A stretch of DNA of 41,317 bases from Pseudomonadales bacterium. Its GTDB lineage: Bacteria > Pseudomonadota > Gammaproteobacteria > Pseudomonadales > Azotimanducaceae. This document shows positions 8,461 through 15,544 of the stretch, piece after piece; the first letter of the stretch is position 1; each line of letters begins with the position of its first letter. Under the pieces are notes generated by a model. The model saw only the letters and a list, made by a program, of their open reading frames with translations, ran no database searches and was not told the DNA's origin. The DNA lies in NCBI GenBank assembly GCA_022448765.1, contig JAKUTI010000001.1:1-41317 (forward strand). Reading direction: 5' to 3'. The position numbers and the translations under genes were made by a program.

Positions 8461-8778
8461 ATGCAAGATAAAGCAAGAATCCAATTGACCTACGGACTCT
8501 ATTTGGGAGTGGTTACTGCTATTTTTGGACTCTTTCTCGCGTATACGCAAGGGAATCGAGAAAACGCCTTCGTCATCTCTCACCGTCGTTTCCAGATCAG
8601 GACTTTCTGGATCGGTTGCTTGTATTTAGGGTTGGCTGCACTTTTAGTCCGGATGCTTCCGGGCGGCATATACTTGTTAATTCTCCCGACCGTCTGGTGG
8701 GTCATCCGTTGTGTTAAGGGAATACGGGATACGGTTAACAACGTATTGGTTCAAAATGAAGAGACGTGGCTTTTCTAA
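8461..8778 (+). CDS. Small integral membrane protein, DUF4870-like
   Basis: A 105-residue protein with about three membrane segments: YGLYLGVVTAIFGLFLAY, FWIGCLYLGLAALLV and GGIYLLILPTVWWVIRCV. The middle motif HRRFQIRTFWIG resembles conserved small gammaproteobacterial membrane proteins in which HFRFQIRTFWI precedes the second helix (DUF4870/Tic20-like group). Function is unknown. It starts 15 bases after the oxidoreductase stop on the same strand, so it is probably in the same transcript. The ATG lacks a strong ribosome binding site. Confidence 0.75.
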   Translation: MQDKARIQLTYGLYLGVVTAIFGLFLAYTQGNRENAFVISHRRFQIRTFWIGCLYLGLAALLVRMLPGGIYLLILPTVWWVIRCVKGIRDTVNNVLVQNEETWLF

Positions 8779-8812
8779 CCTAACCCCGTAACCCGGCGAA
8801 TAGATTGGAATT

Positions 8813-9595
8813 TCAGGTCTGCGATCGACCTCGCTCGAGGATGCTCCGCCGTCGGGCTGCAATTTTTTCGGTGTTCACGTGGCTCAAGGAGTGGGATTGA
8901 TTCGCGATTGCCTCGACCTCGAGGCCTTCGGCTAGGGTCGTATGCCACCCTTGGTCTATGATTTGGAGCATCGCTTCGCGCGTTGGTCGGTCGGTACTGA
9001 GAATATCCTGAGCCAGCCCGCGAGCGGTGGGGAGGAGGTCGGCGGGATCCACGATGCGATTGATGAGTCCCCAGTCGTATGCCGTCTGCGCGTCAAGAAA
9101 ATTACCGGTCAGAGAAAGCTCTTTAGCGCGGTTAATGCCCACTATCCGAGGCAGTCTTTGTGAAAGCCCCCAACCTGGTACGACGCCCACTCTGGCATGG
9201 GTATCCGCGAATCGGGCGTTGGTGGAGGCGATGAGAATATCGCACATCAAAGCGAGTTCGAAACCGCCCGTAATGGCAAATCCATTAATGGCCCCGATGA
9301 GGGGAACTTTCAGTGAGTCGACGGCATCGCTAAGTTGGGTCACGGACGTATCCGTGGTCTTATGATCCGAGCTCGTTTCGCCACCTAACTCTTTCAGGTC
9401 GAGGCCCGCTGTGAACGCGCGTCCTGCACCGGTCAGAATAACAATTTCGCAGGAAACGTCGTCGGCGAGGTTCTGGAAGGTGTCGATCAGCTCTCCGCGA
9501 AGTTCAAAAGAAAGCGCATTCATGACTTCGGGTCGATTCAGCGTGACCTCCGCGATGGCACCATCACGGGCGCAAAGCACCAGATCAGCTGTCAC
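8813..9595 (-). CDS. Enoyl-CoA hydratase/isomerase (crotonase) family protein
   Basis: A 260-residue crotonase-fold enzyme acting on acyl-CoA. VTLNRPEVMNALSFEL and LTGAGRAFTAGLDLKEL give the first half of the CoA and oxyanion site. INGFAITGGFELALMCD contains Glu113, equivalent to Glu144 of rat mitochondrial hydratase. The second catalytic glutamate (rat Glu164) is replaced: the segment FADTHARVGVVPGWGL has His133 there. Members with a single acidic residue often act as isomerases or carry out other reactions, so simple hydration is uncertain. The GTG start overlaps the hydrolase stop as GTGA, so the two form an operon. Its role is probably in fatty-acid or aromatic acyl-CoA breakdown. Confidence 0.9.
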   Translation of the reverse strand: MTADLVLCARDGAIAEVTLNRPEVMNALSFELRGELIDTFQNLADDVSCEIVILTGAGRAFTAGLDLKELGGETSSDHKTTDTSVTQLSDAVDSLKVPLIGAINGFAITGGFELALMCDILIASTNARFADTHARVGVVPGWGLSQRLPRIVGINRAKELSLTGNFLDAQTAYDWGLINRIVDPADLLPTARGLAQDILSTDRPTREAMLQIIDQGWHTTLAEGLEVEAIANQSHSLSHVNTEKIAARRRSILERGRSQT

Positions 9596-10485
9596 CGAAG
9601 TACTTCGACCGATGCCATGTGCTCGACCATTATTCCGGCTATTTCGGTAATGATGGGTTCGGAAAGGTCATGACCGAGCCTAGGGATGATTTCCAGATGC
9701 CCGTTCCGGACGCTGTTAACAATGTCCTCGCTTGCGGACGCGTCTATCAAGGGATCTTCATCACCGTGAACGGCAAGTACGGGCATTGTTAGGTCGGCTA
9801 GCAATTCTGATCGATCGGGAGCCGTGAGGATGGCGGCCATGTGCCTTGCAGAACCAGCGGGTCGATGGGCTCGAGAGTGTGCGCTTTCGATGAACCGAGC
9901 AATTCCGTATTCGGAGGACGGGTAGTGGGGGCCAGCGTTGGTGTTGGCGGCATGAATGGATGACGCGAGTGCGTCTTCGCCGTTACTCGCTTGAAGCGAA
10001 GCAGCCATCGCGGCAATGACGCTGTCTGAAGGTTTCGGCAGGCTCGGATTACTCGTTGTTGCCATTAAAGACGTGAGCGTGAACACTCGATGGGGATGTT
10101 TGATAGCACAGCACTGAGCGATCATTCCGCCCATCGAACAGCCGATGATGTGAGCGCCGGATTGTCCCAGATGGTCGAGCAAGTCGATCACGTCGTCGGC
10201 CATGTCGCCAAGCGTATAAGGCGGTCGGACAGATGAAGGGTCGGACAGTGCTGAAAATAGTTCTTCGATGCTCGGTATCTTGGCATCGACCTCGTAGGAG
10301 AGTCCGACATCTCGGTGGTCAAATACGATAGTCCGATATCCGGCGTTGACCAATGCATCGATGAGCGTGTCGGGCCATTCGACAAGCTGACAGCCGACGC
10401 CGTGGATGAGCAGGACAGGCGGATTGGCCCTGGCGCCTTGTTGTTGGAAGTAAATCTCCCCGGACCGAGCGCTAAATAACGGCAT
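9592..10485 (-). CDS. Alpha/beta-fold hydrolase
   Basis: A 297-residue serine hydrolase. VLLIHGVGCQLVEW holds the oxyanion HG motif, IVFDHRDVGLS is the following strand, and the nucleophile elbow is GCSMGG with Ser117. The acid is likely in VHGDEDPLID (around residue 241) and the histidine in RLGHDLSEP (around 272). The DHRDxGxS pattern resembles esterases and bacteriocin- or aclacinomycin-methylesterase-like members. It is the first gene of a two-gene operon with the crotonase-family gene, coupled by GTGA. There is no signal peptide, so it is cytoplasmic. Substrate is unknown; an ester or thioester handled together with the crotonase enzyme is plausible. Confidence 0.9.
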   Translation of the reverse strand: MPLFSARSGEIYFQQQGARANPPVLLIHGVGCQLVEWPDTLIDALVNAGYRTIVFDHRDVGLSYEVDAKIPSIEELFSALSDPSSVRPPYTLGDMADDVIDLLDHLGQSGAHIIGCSMGGMIAQCCAIKHPHRVFTLTSLMATTSNPSLPKPSDSVIAAMAASLQASNGEDALASSIHAANTNAGPHYPSSEYGIARFIESAHSRAHRPAGSARHMAAILTAPDRSELLADLTMPVLAVHGDEDPLIDASASEDIVNSVRNGHLEIIPRLGHDLSEPIITEIAGIMVEHMASVEVLR

Positions 10486-10662
10486 TCGGATACTTCGACA
10501 GCAAAGGAAAATTGTATCGTGACCGAAACGCGCTTTACAGATTTATCGGCTTGGCCCGTCAGCGATGGAGGTCCTGTGACGGTCCGTATACGCGCGAAGC
10601 AAGGATTGCCTTAGACGAGTGGCAGTGGACAATTCTCCAGAGATCCTCGTTAATGTAGGGCC
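10486..10662. other. Divergent intergenic region with a possible 31-codon ORF
   Basis: This 177-base stretch separates the hydrolase (minus) from the TatT gene (plus) and must carry both promoters. A short plus-strand frame runs from GTG 10519 to TAG 10614 (begins MTETRFTDLSAW), with AAAGGA 10 bases upstream. It is too short to judge and has no recognised relative, so I do not call it a gene. TGGACA near 10627 and TTAATG near 10651 could be a weak -35/-10 pair for the transporter operon. Confidence 0.3.
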
Positions 10663-11508
10663 ATGAAACGAATCGCGTTTTTGCTTGCGACGTTGGTCCT
10701 CAATGGATGCGCGAGCATTGTTTCTTCAGTCACGGACACTCTCGCTGATGATCTATCACGTGCGATACTCAATAACGATGATCTCGCGACGGTCAAGGAG
10801 GGTGTCCCTGCTTTTTTGATCGTTCTTGATGCGCTACTCGCCTCCAGCCCGGATAATCCAAATCTGTTGACGGCGGCCGCGAGATTGAATGCTTCGTACG
10901 CGACGGGTTTTGTGGTCGATCAAGCCCGGCAAACCCGGCTAACCAACAAGTCGATGGAGCTCTCACAACGCGCCGCTTGTCGCCTTATCGCTTGGACGTG
11001 CAATGCACGCACAATGCCATTCGAGGAACTGGAAGCCCGATTGCTTAGCTCGAAACCAACGGATGTACCCGCCATGTACGCATACGCCAGTAGTTGGGCG
11101 GGCTGGATTCAGGCCCACAGCGATGATTGGGCTGCGATCGCCGAATTGGCCCGAGTCAAAGCACTGATGGAAAAAGTTGTTGAACTTGATGCCGGTTACG
11201 ATGACGGTGCAGCGGTCATGTATCTTGGTGTGTTTGAGACGTTGCTTCCGCCGGCCATGGGCGGACGGCCGGAAGTTGGTCGCAGACATTTTGAAAGGGC
11301 GATTGAAATCAGCGGCGGCCGCTATCTCATGGCAAAGGTCTTGTACGCTGAGAAATACGCGCGGCTTGTTTTTGATCGCGAGTTGCACGATACGCTCCTG
11401 ACCGAAGTGTCCGTCGCGGACCCATATGACGAAGCCTTGACGCTGATTAATTTGGTTGCGCAGGATCAGGCAGCCGCGTTGCTTGAGAGTGCTGATGAGT
11501 ATTTCTAG
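10663..11508 (+). CDS. TRAP transporter T-component lipoprotein (TatT family)
   Basis: A periplasm-facing lipoprotein of 281 residues with signal peptide and lipobox LVLNGC (Cys16 lipidated). The mature part is all-helical and matches the TatT family (named from Treponema pallidum Tp0956): ILNNDDLATVKEGVPAFLIVLD, LLTAAARLNASYATGFV, and the C-terminal pattern YAEKYARLVFDRELHDTLL with LINLVAQDQAAALLESADEYF. In that family, TPR-like helices form a trimeric ring that binds the TRAP solute-binding protein. The gene is first in a run of TRAP P, Q and M genes, overlapping the P gene by 14 bases, which agrees with the assignment. These systems are proposed to carry hydrophobic ligands; the ligand here is unknown. 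Confidence 0.88.
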   Translation: MKRIAFLLATLVLNGCASIVSSVTDTLADDLSRAILNNDDLATVKEGVPAFLIVLDALLASSPDNPNLLTAAARLNASYATGFVVDQARQTRLTNKSMELSQRAACRLIAWTCNARTMPFEELEARLLSSKPTDVPAMYAYASSWAGWIQAHSDDWAAIAELARVKALMEKVVELDAGYDDGAAVMYLGVFETLLPPAMGGRPEVGRRHFERAIEISGGRYLMAKVLYAEKYARLVFDRELHDTLLTEVSVADPYDEALTLINLVAQDQAAALLESADEYF

Positions 11509-12484
11509 AACTCTATTACTGCTGTGTATGGTGTTTGTCGCCCACATCGCTGGTGGCGCGACGAACTTTAAGATCGCGACGATTTCTCCCGATGGGTCGT
11601 CGTGGATGAAGTTACTCCGGGAAGGAGGGCGTTCGGTCGAACGAGCAACCGAAGGACGCGTGAAATTTAAGTTCTATCCTGGCGGTGTCAAGGGCGATGA
11701 TCAGACCGTGCTGAAATTGATGCGGGTTGGACAACTCCATGGAGGGATTGTCACAACGGGCGTGTTCAACCGGATATACCCTGACGTGCAAGTCTACAAC
11801 TTGCCTATGCATTTCCGTACGCCAGAAGAGATTGATCGCGTTCGCGCGGTACTGGATCCAGAATTAATGCGGGGTCTGGAGGACGCTGGCTTTGTTTGTT
11901 TTGGCATCGCCGAGGTTGGGATGGCGTACGCGATGGGTAAGAAGCGGGCAACCAGTGTTGCGGGAGCGCGGCGATTGAAGGTATGGACACCTCAGGGCGA
12001 TGAAGCCGCCATGCGGACATTGGTTGCCTTTGGAATTACGCCCATACCGTCATCGATTGCCAATGTCTTGACGGGTCTCCAGACGGGTCTTTTTGACACC
12101 ATCACCTCGCCACCTGTGGCCGCGGTGGCTCTTCAATGGCACACGCAACTCAAGTACCTGCTCGATCTACCGCTCATGTACGTGTATGGCTTGTTTGTGG
12201 TTTCTGCAAGCCAGTTCGAACGATTAAGTGACGCTGATCAGATGAGTTTGCGATCGATCATGGCGGATACCGTCAGGCAAGCGGACCGAAAAAATCGCGC
12301 CGACGATATCGCGACGTTCAACGTACTGCTGGATCAGGGCATTGAGCTCCTAACGCCATCGGACGACGAACGTCGTGAATGGCGACGCGTTGGAGCGGAG
12401 GCGGCGGAAGAATGGATCGATCGAGGTATTGTTAGCCGCGGTCTTTATCAGCGATTCCAATCGGCACTTAAGGCACAGAGATAA
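11495..12484 (+). CDS. TRAP transporter substrate-binding protein, DctP/TatP family
   Basis: Periplasmic binding protein of 329 residues. ATG 11495 (overlapping the TatT stop) gives a signal peptide MSISRTLLLLCMVFVAHIAGG; the frame is open upstream but only as the end of the TatT gene. The mature part starts FKIATISPDGSSWMKLL, with GRVKFKFYPGGVKGDDQTVLK and the gate region MHFRTPEEIDRV. In DctP proteins the segment GLKxR supplies an arginine that binds the ligand carboxylate; here it reads RRLKVWTPQGD, with Trp164 in that place. That is in line with TatT-linked proteins thought to bind non-carboxylate or hydrophobic ligands. It hands ligand to the Q/M membrane subunits encoded next. Confidence 0.9.
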   Translation: MSISRTLLLLCMVFVAHIAGGATNFKIATISPDGSSWMKLLREGGRSVERATEGRVKFKFYPGGVKGDDQTVLKLMRVGQLHGGIVTTGVFNRIYPDVQVYNLPMHFRTPEEIDRVRAVLDPELMRGLEDAGFVCFGIAEVGMAYAMGKKRATSVAGARRLKVWTPQGDEAAMRTLVAFGITPIPSSIANVLTGLQTGLFDTITSPPVAAVALQWHTQLKYLLDLPLMYVYGLFVVSASQFERLSDADQMSLRSIMADTVRQADRKNRADDIATFNVLLDQGIELLTPSDDERREWRRVGAEAAEEWIDRGIVSRGLYQRFQSALKAQR

Positions 12485-12500
12485 CGATTTGCTAGTGCGT

Positions 12501-12956
12501 ATGCAGCGTTGGCTCACCCAGCTGGAAACGTATTTGCTGTGTGCACTTTTCCTCGTCATGTTAGGTGTGGCTTTCTACCAAGTGATCGCCCGAAATGTGC
12601 TTGGCGGCGGTTTACTTTGGGGTGACGAATTGGTCCGTAATGCTGTGTTATGGGTAACGATGCTTGGCGCGACCTCGGCAGCTGGAGCGAACGGTCACAT
12701 ATGCATTGACATCGTTGCTCGGTTTGCGAACGAGGGGGTTCGCGCCGTGATCGGCCGTTTGACGAGCCTCTTTACGTCGATCATCTGTTTGACCCTCGGA
12801 TGGTTTTCCATCGCCGTGGTTTACGGAGATTATGTGTACCAGACGCCCGGATTCGGGCCCGTTCCGGCTTGGATCTGCGAGCTGATTATCCCGGTTACTG
12901 CGTTTGTGATGGGATTGCGGTATTTGGTGCGAACCGTGCAGCGGGAACGCACGTGA
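12501..12956 (+). CDS. TRAP transporter small membrane subunit, DctQ family
   Basis: A 151-residue inner-membrane protein with four helices: YLLCALFLVMLGVAFYQVIA, LVRNAVLWVTMLGATSAAG, LTSLFTSIICLTLGWFSIAV and ELIIPVTAFVMGLRYLV. The motif FYQVIARNVLGGGLLWGDEL matches the DctQ signature (FxRYVFxxxxxWxEEL). The ATG at 12501 is 16 bases after the P-subunit stop; a GTG at 12495 is also possible. The stop overlaps the M-subunit start as GTGA, showing tight coupling. Together with the M subunit it forms the sodium- or proton-driven translocator. Confidence 0.9.
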   Translation: MQRWLTQLETYLLCALFLVMLGVAFYQVIARNVLGGGLLWGDELVRNAVLWVTMLGATSAAGANGHICIDIVARFANEGVRAVIGRLTSLFTSIICLTLGWFSIAVVYGDYVYQTPGFGPVPAWICELIIPVTAFVMGLRYLVRTVQRERT

Positions 12957-14224
12957 TCTGGGCGGGTATATTTGCCGTGATTGCGCTAGCACTCCTCGGC
13001 GCGCCTCTTTTTGCTGTGGTCCTGTCGGCCGCGATGCTGGGTTTTCTTGCAACTGACGTCAATTTATCGGTCGTTGCGATCGAGATATATCGGATTACGG
13101 ACACTCCGTTGTTGGTGGCGTTGCCGCTCTTCACGTTTGCCGGATACATGATGGCGGAGGCAAACACGTCAGAACGGCTTATGGCACTGACCCGTGCGCT
13201 CTTTGGATGGATGCCGGCTGGTCTGGCAATTGTCGGATTCGTCGCTTGCGCGCTATTTACGGCCCTCACCGGAGCATCGGGCGTGACCATTGTTGCATTG
13301 GGAACGCTTCTCCTTCCTATGCTGAAGGAAGCGGGCTACAGCGAAAGATATGGTCTTGGACTCGTGACCACCTCGGGAAGCCTTGGCCTGCTCATCGTTC
13401 CGTCGGTACCTCTTATTCTATACGGCATCGTGGCCCAGCAGCTCGATGTGGGCGAACCATTTACCATCCAGCAACTCTTTTTGGCGGGATTGTTACCAGT
13501 AGTTTTGATGGTGTCGGCACTGTCGGCATGGACCATGTGGCGCCACGGTGGCGCAAAACGAACGCCGTTCCGCCCGCACGAGGTCTGGACAAGCCTGCTC
13601 GAGGCCAAGTGGGAGGTGGCGCTCCCCTTTGTCGTGCTGGGCGGCGTTTACTCGGGGATTTTCGCGATATCTGAGGTGGCTGCGCTAGCCGCATTGTACG
13701 TTCTGGTGATCGAAGTGTTCGTTTACCGTGATGTCGCGCTCAACAAGACCCCGACGATCATCCGTGATGCCATGGTCATGGTGGGTAGCATCATACTCAT
13801 CTTAGGATGTGCGTTGGCATTCACGAATTTCTTGGTCGACACCGAAGTCCCGCAACGACTATTTGAAGTGATTCAAGAACACATCTCTAGTCGTTTGATG
13901 TTTCTGATCCTCCTTAACGTGTTGCTGCTTCTCCTTGGGGCGTTACTTGACATATTTTCGGCCATCGTAATCATGGTCCCATTGATTCTACCCGTGGCCA
14001 TAGGGTACGGAATCCATCCGTTGCACCTCGGCATTATTTTTCTTGCGAATTTACAGATCGGCTATTTCACGCCACCGATAGGCATGAATTTGTTTATTGC
14101 GAGTTATCGGTTTAATCGACCAGTGATTGAGCTTTATGCTGCTTGTCTACCTTTCATGGCCGTCCTACTTCTTGCGCTGCTTCTGATTACGTATATTCCG
14201 GTACTCTCTCTATGGTTCCTGTAA
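12953..14224 (+). CDS. TRAP transporter large permease subunit, DctM family
   Basis: A 423-residue permease with about twelve hydrophobic segments. GTG 12953 overlaps the DctQ stop (GTGA); the frame extends upstream only as an antiphase reading of dctQ. Family segments are LPLFTFAGYMMAEA, ALFTALTGASGVTIVALGTLLLP, TTSGSLGLLIVPSVPLILYGI and, near the end, LHLGIIFLANLQIGYFTPPIGMNLF. The SGxSxAxxxAxG-like and PPxGxxLF motifs line the cation and substrate sites in TRAP M subunits. It works with DctQ and the binding protein. Fourteen bases separate it from the first possible start of the MlaC gene, so transcription very likely continues. Confidence 0.93.
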   Translation: MIWAGIFAVIALALLGAPLFAVVLSAAMLGFLATDVNLSVVAIEIYRITDTPLLVALPLFTFAGYMMAEANTSERLMALTRALFGWMPAGLAIVGFVACALFTALTGASGVTIVALGTLLLPMLKEAGYSERYGLGLVTTSGSLGLLIVPSVPLILYGIVAQQLDVGEPFTIQQLFLAGLLPVVLMVSALSAWTMWRHGGAKRTPFRPHEVWTSLLEAKWEVALPFVVLGGVYSGIFAISEVAALAALYVLVIEVFVYRDVALNKTPTIIRDAMVMVGSIILILGCALAFTNFLVDTEVPQRLFEVIQEHISSRLMFLILLNVLLLLLGALLDIFSAIVIMVPLILPVAIGYGIHPLHLGIIFLANLQIGYFTPPIGMNLFIASYRFNRPVIELYAACLPFMAVLLLALLLITYIPVLSLWFL

Positions 14225-14250
14225 GCTGACTCGCTCGCTTGGTGAAGTCG

Positions 14251-14820
14251 ATGTTTCGAATCGTATTGACAGTGTTGGCGTTCGAACTTGCGGTCGGTAG
14301 TGAACCCGAGGAGGTGGTGGCCGACTTTCACCACAAGCTTTTATCTTCGATGAAATCGAGTGCCCCATTCGCTGAACGATACGCTGTTCTCGATCATGCA
14401 GTCGGCGAGGCGTTTGACGTTCTGACCATCACACGGGTCAGCCTGGGCAAATCCTGGCGAGCGCAATCAGCGGAAGAACGCCTCGGTTTTCGTGCTTTGT
14501 TGCGCGAACTGATCGTCGCGACCTACACCAGCCGATTCTCAAGCTTTAACGGGCAGCGCTTTGAGACAGTCGAAGCAACGGAGGTCCGGGAGGGCCGGTG
14601 GGTGGTGAAGACTCATCTTGTGAAGAATGACGGGGGTATCGTTCGACTCGATTACTATTTTAGGGACGGTCTTATTTTCAATGTCGTTGCAGATGGTGTG
14701 AGTGATTTGTCTTTGCGCCGTTCCGACTACGCTTCCATTATCGGATCGGAGGGTCTTGACGGGCTAAGAAGGAGTATTCGAGACAGCATCGAGGAATACC
14801 GGTCTTCTGATGCGCCGTAG
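14251..14820 (+). CDS. mlaC: MlaC/Ttg2D family periplasmic phospholipid-binding protein
   Basis: A secreted protein of 189 residues; ATG 14251 gives the signal peptide MFRIVLTVLAFELAVGS, with GGTGA 5 bases upstream. The MlaC fold is recognised from ITRVSLGKSWRAQSAEERLGF, LLRELIVATYTSRFSSFNGQ, WVVKTHLVKNDG and VRLDYYFRDGLIFNVVADGVS, ending in a helix typical of the family. Known MlaC shuttles phospholipid between MlaA at the outer membrane and MlaFEDB at the inner membrane. Related HpnM proteins accompany hopanoid RND transporters. Here no mlaFEDB genes are present; the neighbours are TRAP subunits before and MlaA plus an RND protein after. The TAG stop overlaps the mlaA start. Confidence 0.88.
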   Translation: MFRIVLTVLAFELAVGSEPEEVVADFHHKLLSSMKSSAPFAERYAVLDHAVGEAFDVLTITRVSLGKSWRAQSAEERLGFRALLRELIVATYTSRFSSFNGQRFETVEATEVREGRWVVKTHLVKNDGGIVRLDYYFRDGLIFNVVADGVSDLSLRRSDYASIIGSEGLDGLRRSIRDSIEEYRSSDAP

Positions 14821-15538
14821 CGTGGGTTTTCCGGCGGTTTTCGTCGCGCTCGCGTCGGGTTGCGCTCTTGGTCCGGGACCCGAATACGCCGTCTATGACC
14901 CCGTAGAGTCGATTAACCGACGCTCGTACGAGATCTCCGAAGGGCTGGATCGCGTTATATTGCGGCCGTTGGCGGTCGGATACCGCAAGGTCATGCCAAC
15001 CTTCGCGGAGGCAGCGGTCGAAAATGTTTTTGGCAACCTTCGCTCGACAGAGAGCGCTTTGTCGGGGTTTCTTCAGGGAGAGCCGGAACGCGGATTTCGG
15101 GACACAGGCCGGTTTATCGTCAACAGTACGCTTGGTGTTGGCGGCTTGCTGGATATCGCGACTGTGATGGGATTGGAACCTCAGCAGGAGGATCTAGGGC
15201 AAGTCCTGGCATCATGGGGTTACACGCGTTCGCGCTATCTTTACGTGCCCGTATTGGGACCGACGACGGTACGTGACCTGCCTCACCTTATTGTACGAGC
15301 GGGATTGCCTCGATTAGCCATGCACGAAAGCTACAATGGCTGGGCAGGTACCATTGACATGGCCAGCGCTCGTGCGGAAGTTCTTCTTGCGACGGATGTC
15401 CGAGACGAGGCTTCTCTTGACCCCTACACGTTCACCCGAGAAGCCTTTTACCAGCGTAGGCGGGATGCCGTTTTCAATGGCGAACCACCGGTTGAGGCTG
15501 GATTCGATCTTCTATTAGAGGAATTCGACGAGGAGTAA
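14810..15538 (+). CDS. mlaA: MlaA/VacJ family outer-membrane lipoprotein
   Basis: A 242-residue lipoprotein; signal peptide and lipobox LASGC place the lipidated cysteine at residue 18. MlaA hallmarks are YDPVESINRRSYEISEGLDR, GFRDTGRFIVNSTLGVGGLLD, QEDLGQVLASWGY and YLYVPVLGPTTVRD. In E. coli, MlaA forms a ring channel in the outer membrane with OmpC/F that removes mislocalised phospholipid from the outer leaflet and passes it to MlaC. The gene overlaps mlaC by 11 bases, and its last codons supply the ribosome binding site for the RND gene. This gives a strong case that MlaA, MlaC and the RND protein act together. Confidence 0.93.
   Translation: MRRSVGFPAVFVALASGCALGPGPEYAVYDPVESINRRSYEISEGLDRVILRPLAVGYRKVMPTFAEAAVENVFGNLRSTESALSGFLQGEPERGFRDTGRFIVNSTLGVGGLLDIATVMGLEPQQEDLGQVLASWGYTRSRYLYVPVLGPTTVRDLPHLIVRAGLPRLAMHESYNGWAGTIDMASARAEVLLATDVRDEASLDPYTFTREAFYQRRRDAVFNGEPPVEAGFDLLLEEFDEE
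15530..15535 (+). promoter_or_regulatory. Ribosome binding site for a TTG start inside the mlaA end
   Basis: GAGGAG is embedded in the last two Glu codons of mlaA, 9 bases before the TTG at 15545. It supports the TTG as the true start of the RND gene and suggests coupled translation. Confidence 0.5.
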
Positions 15539-15544
15539 CAGACG

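Noticed and set aside
10963..11547. Minus-strand frame of 194 codons
   Set aside because: Antisense shadow of the TatT gene, which has a lipobox and clear family motifs.
14239..14250. TTG and GTG starts upstream of the MlaC ATG
   Set aside because: ATG 14251 has a suitably placed GGTGA and gives a cleaner signal peptide.
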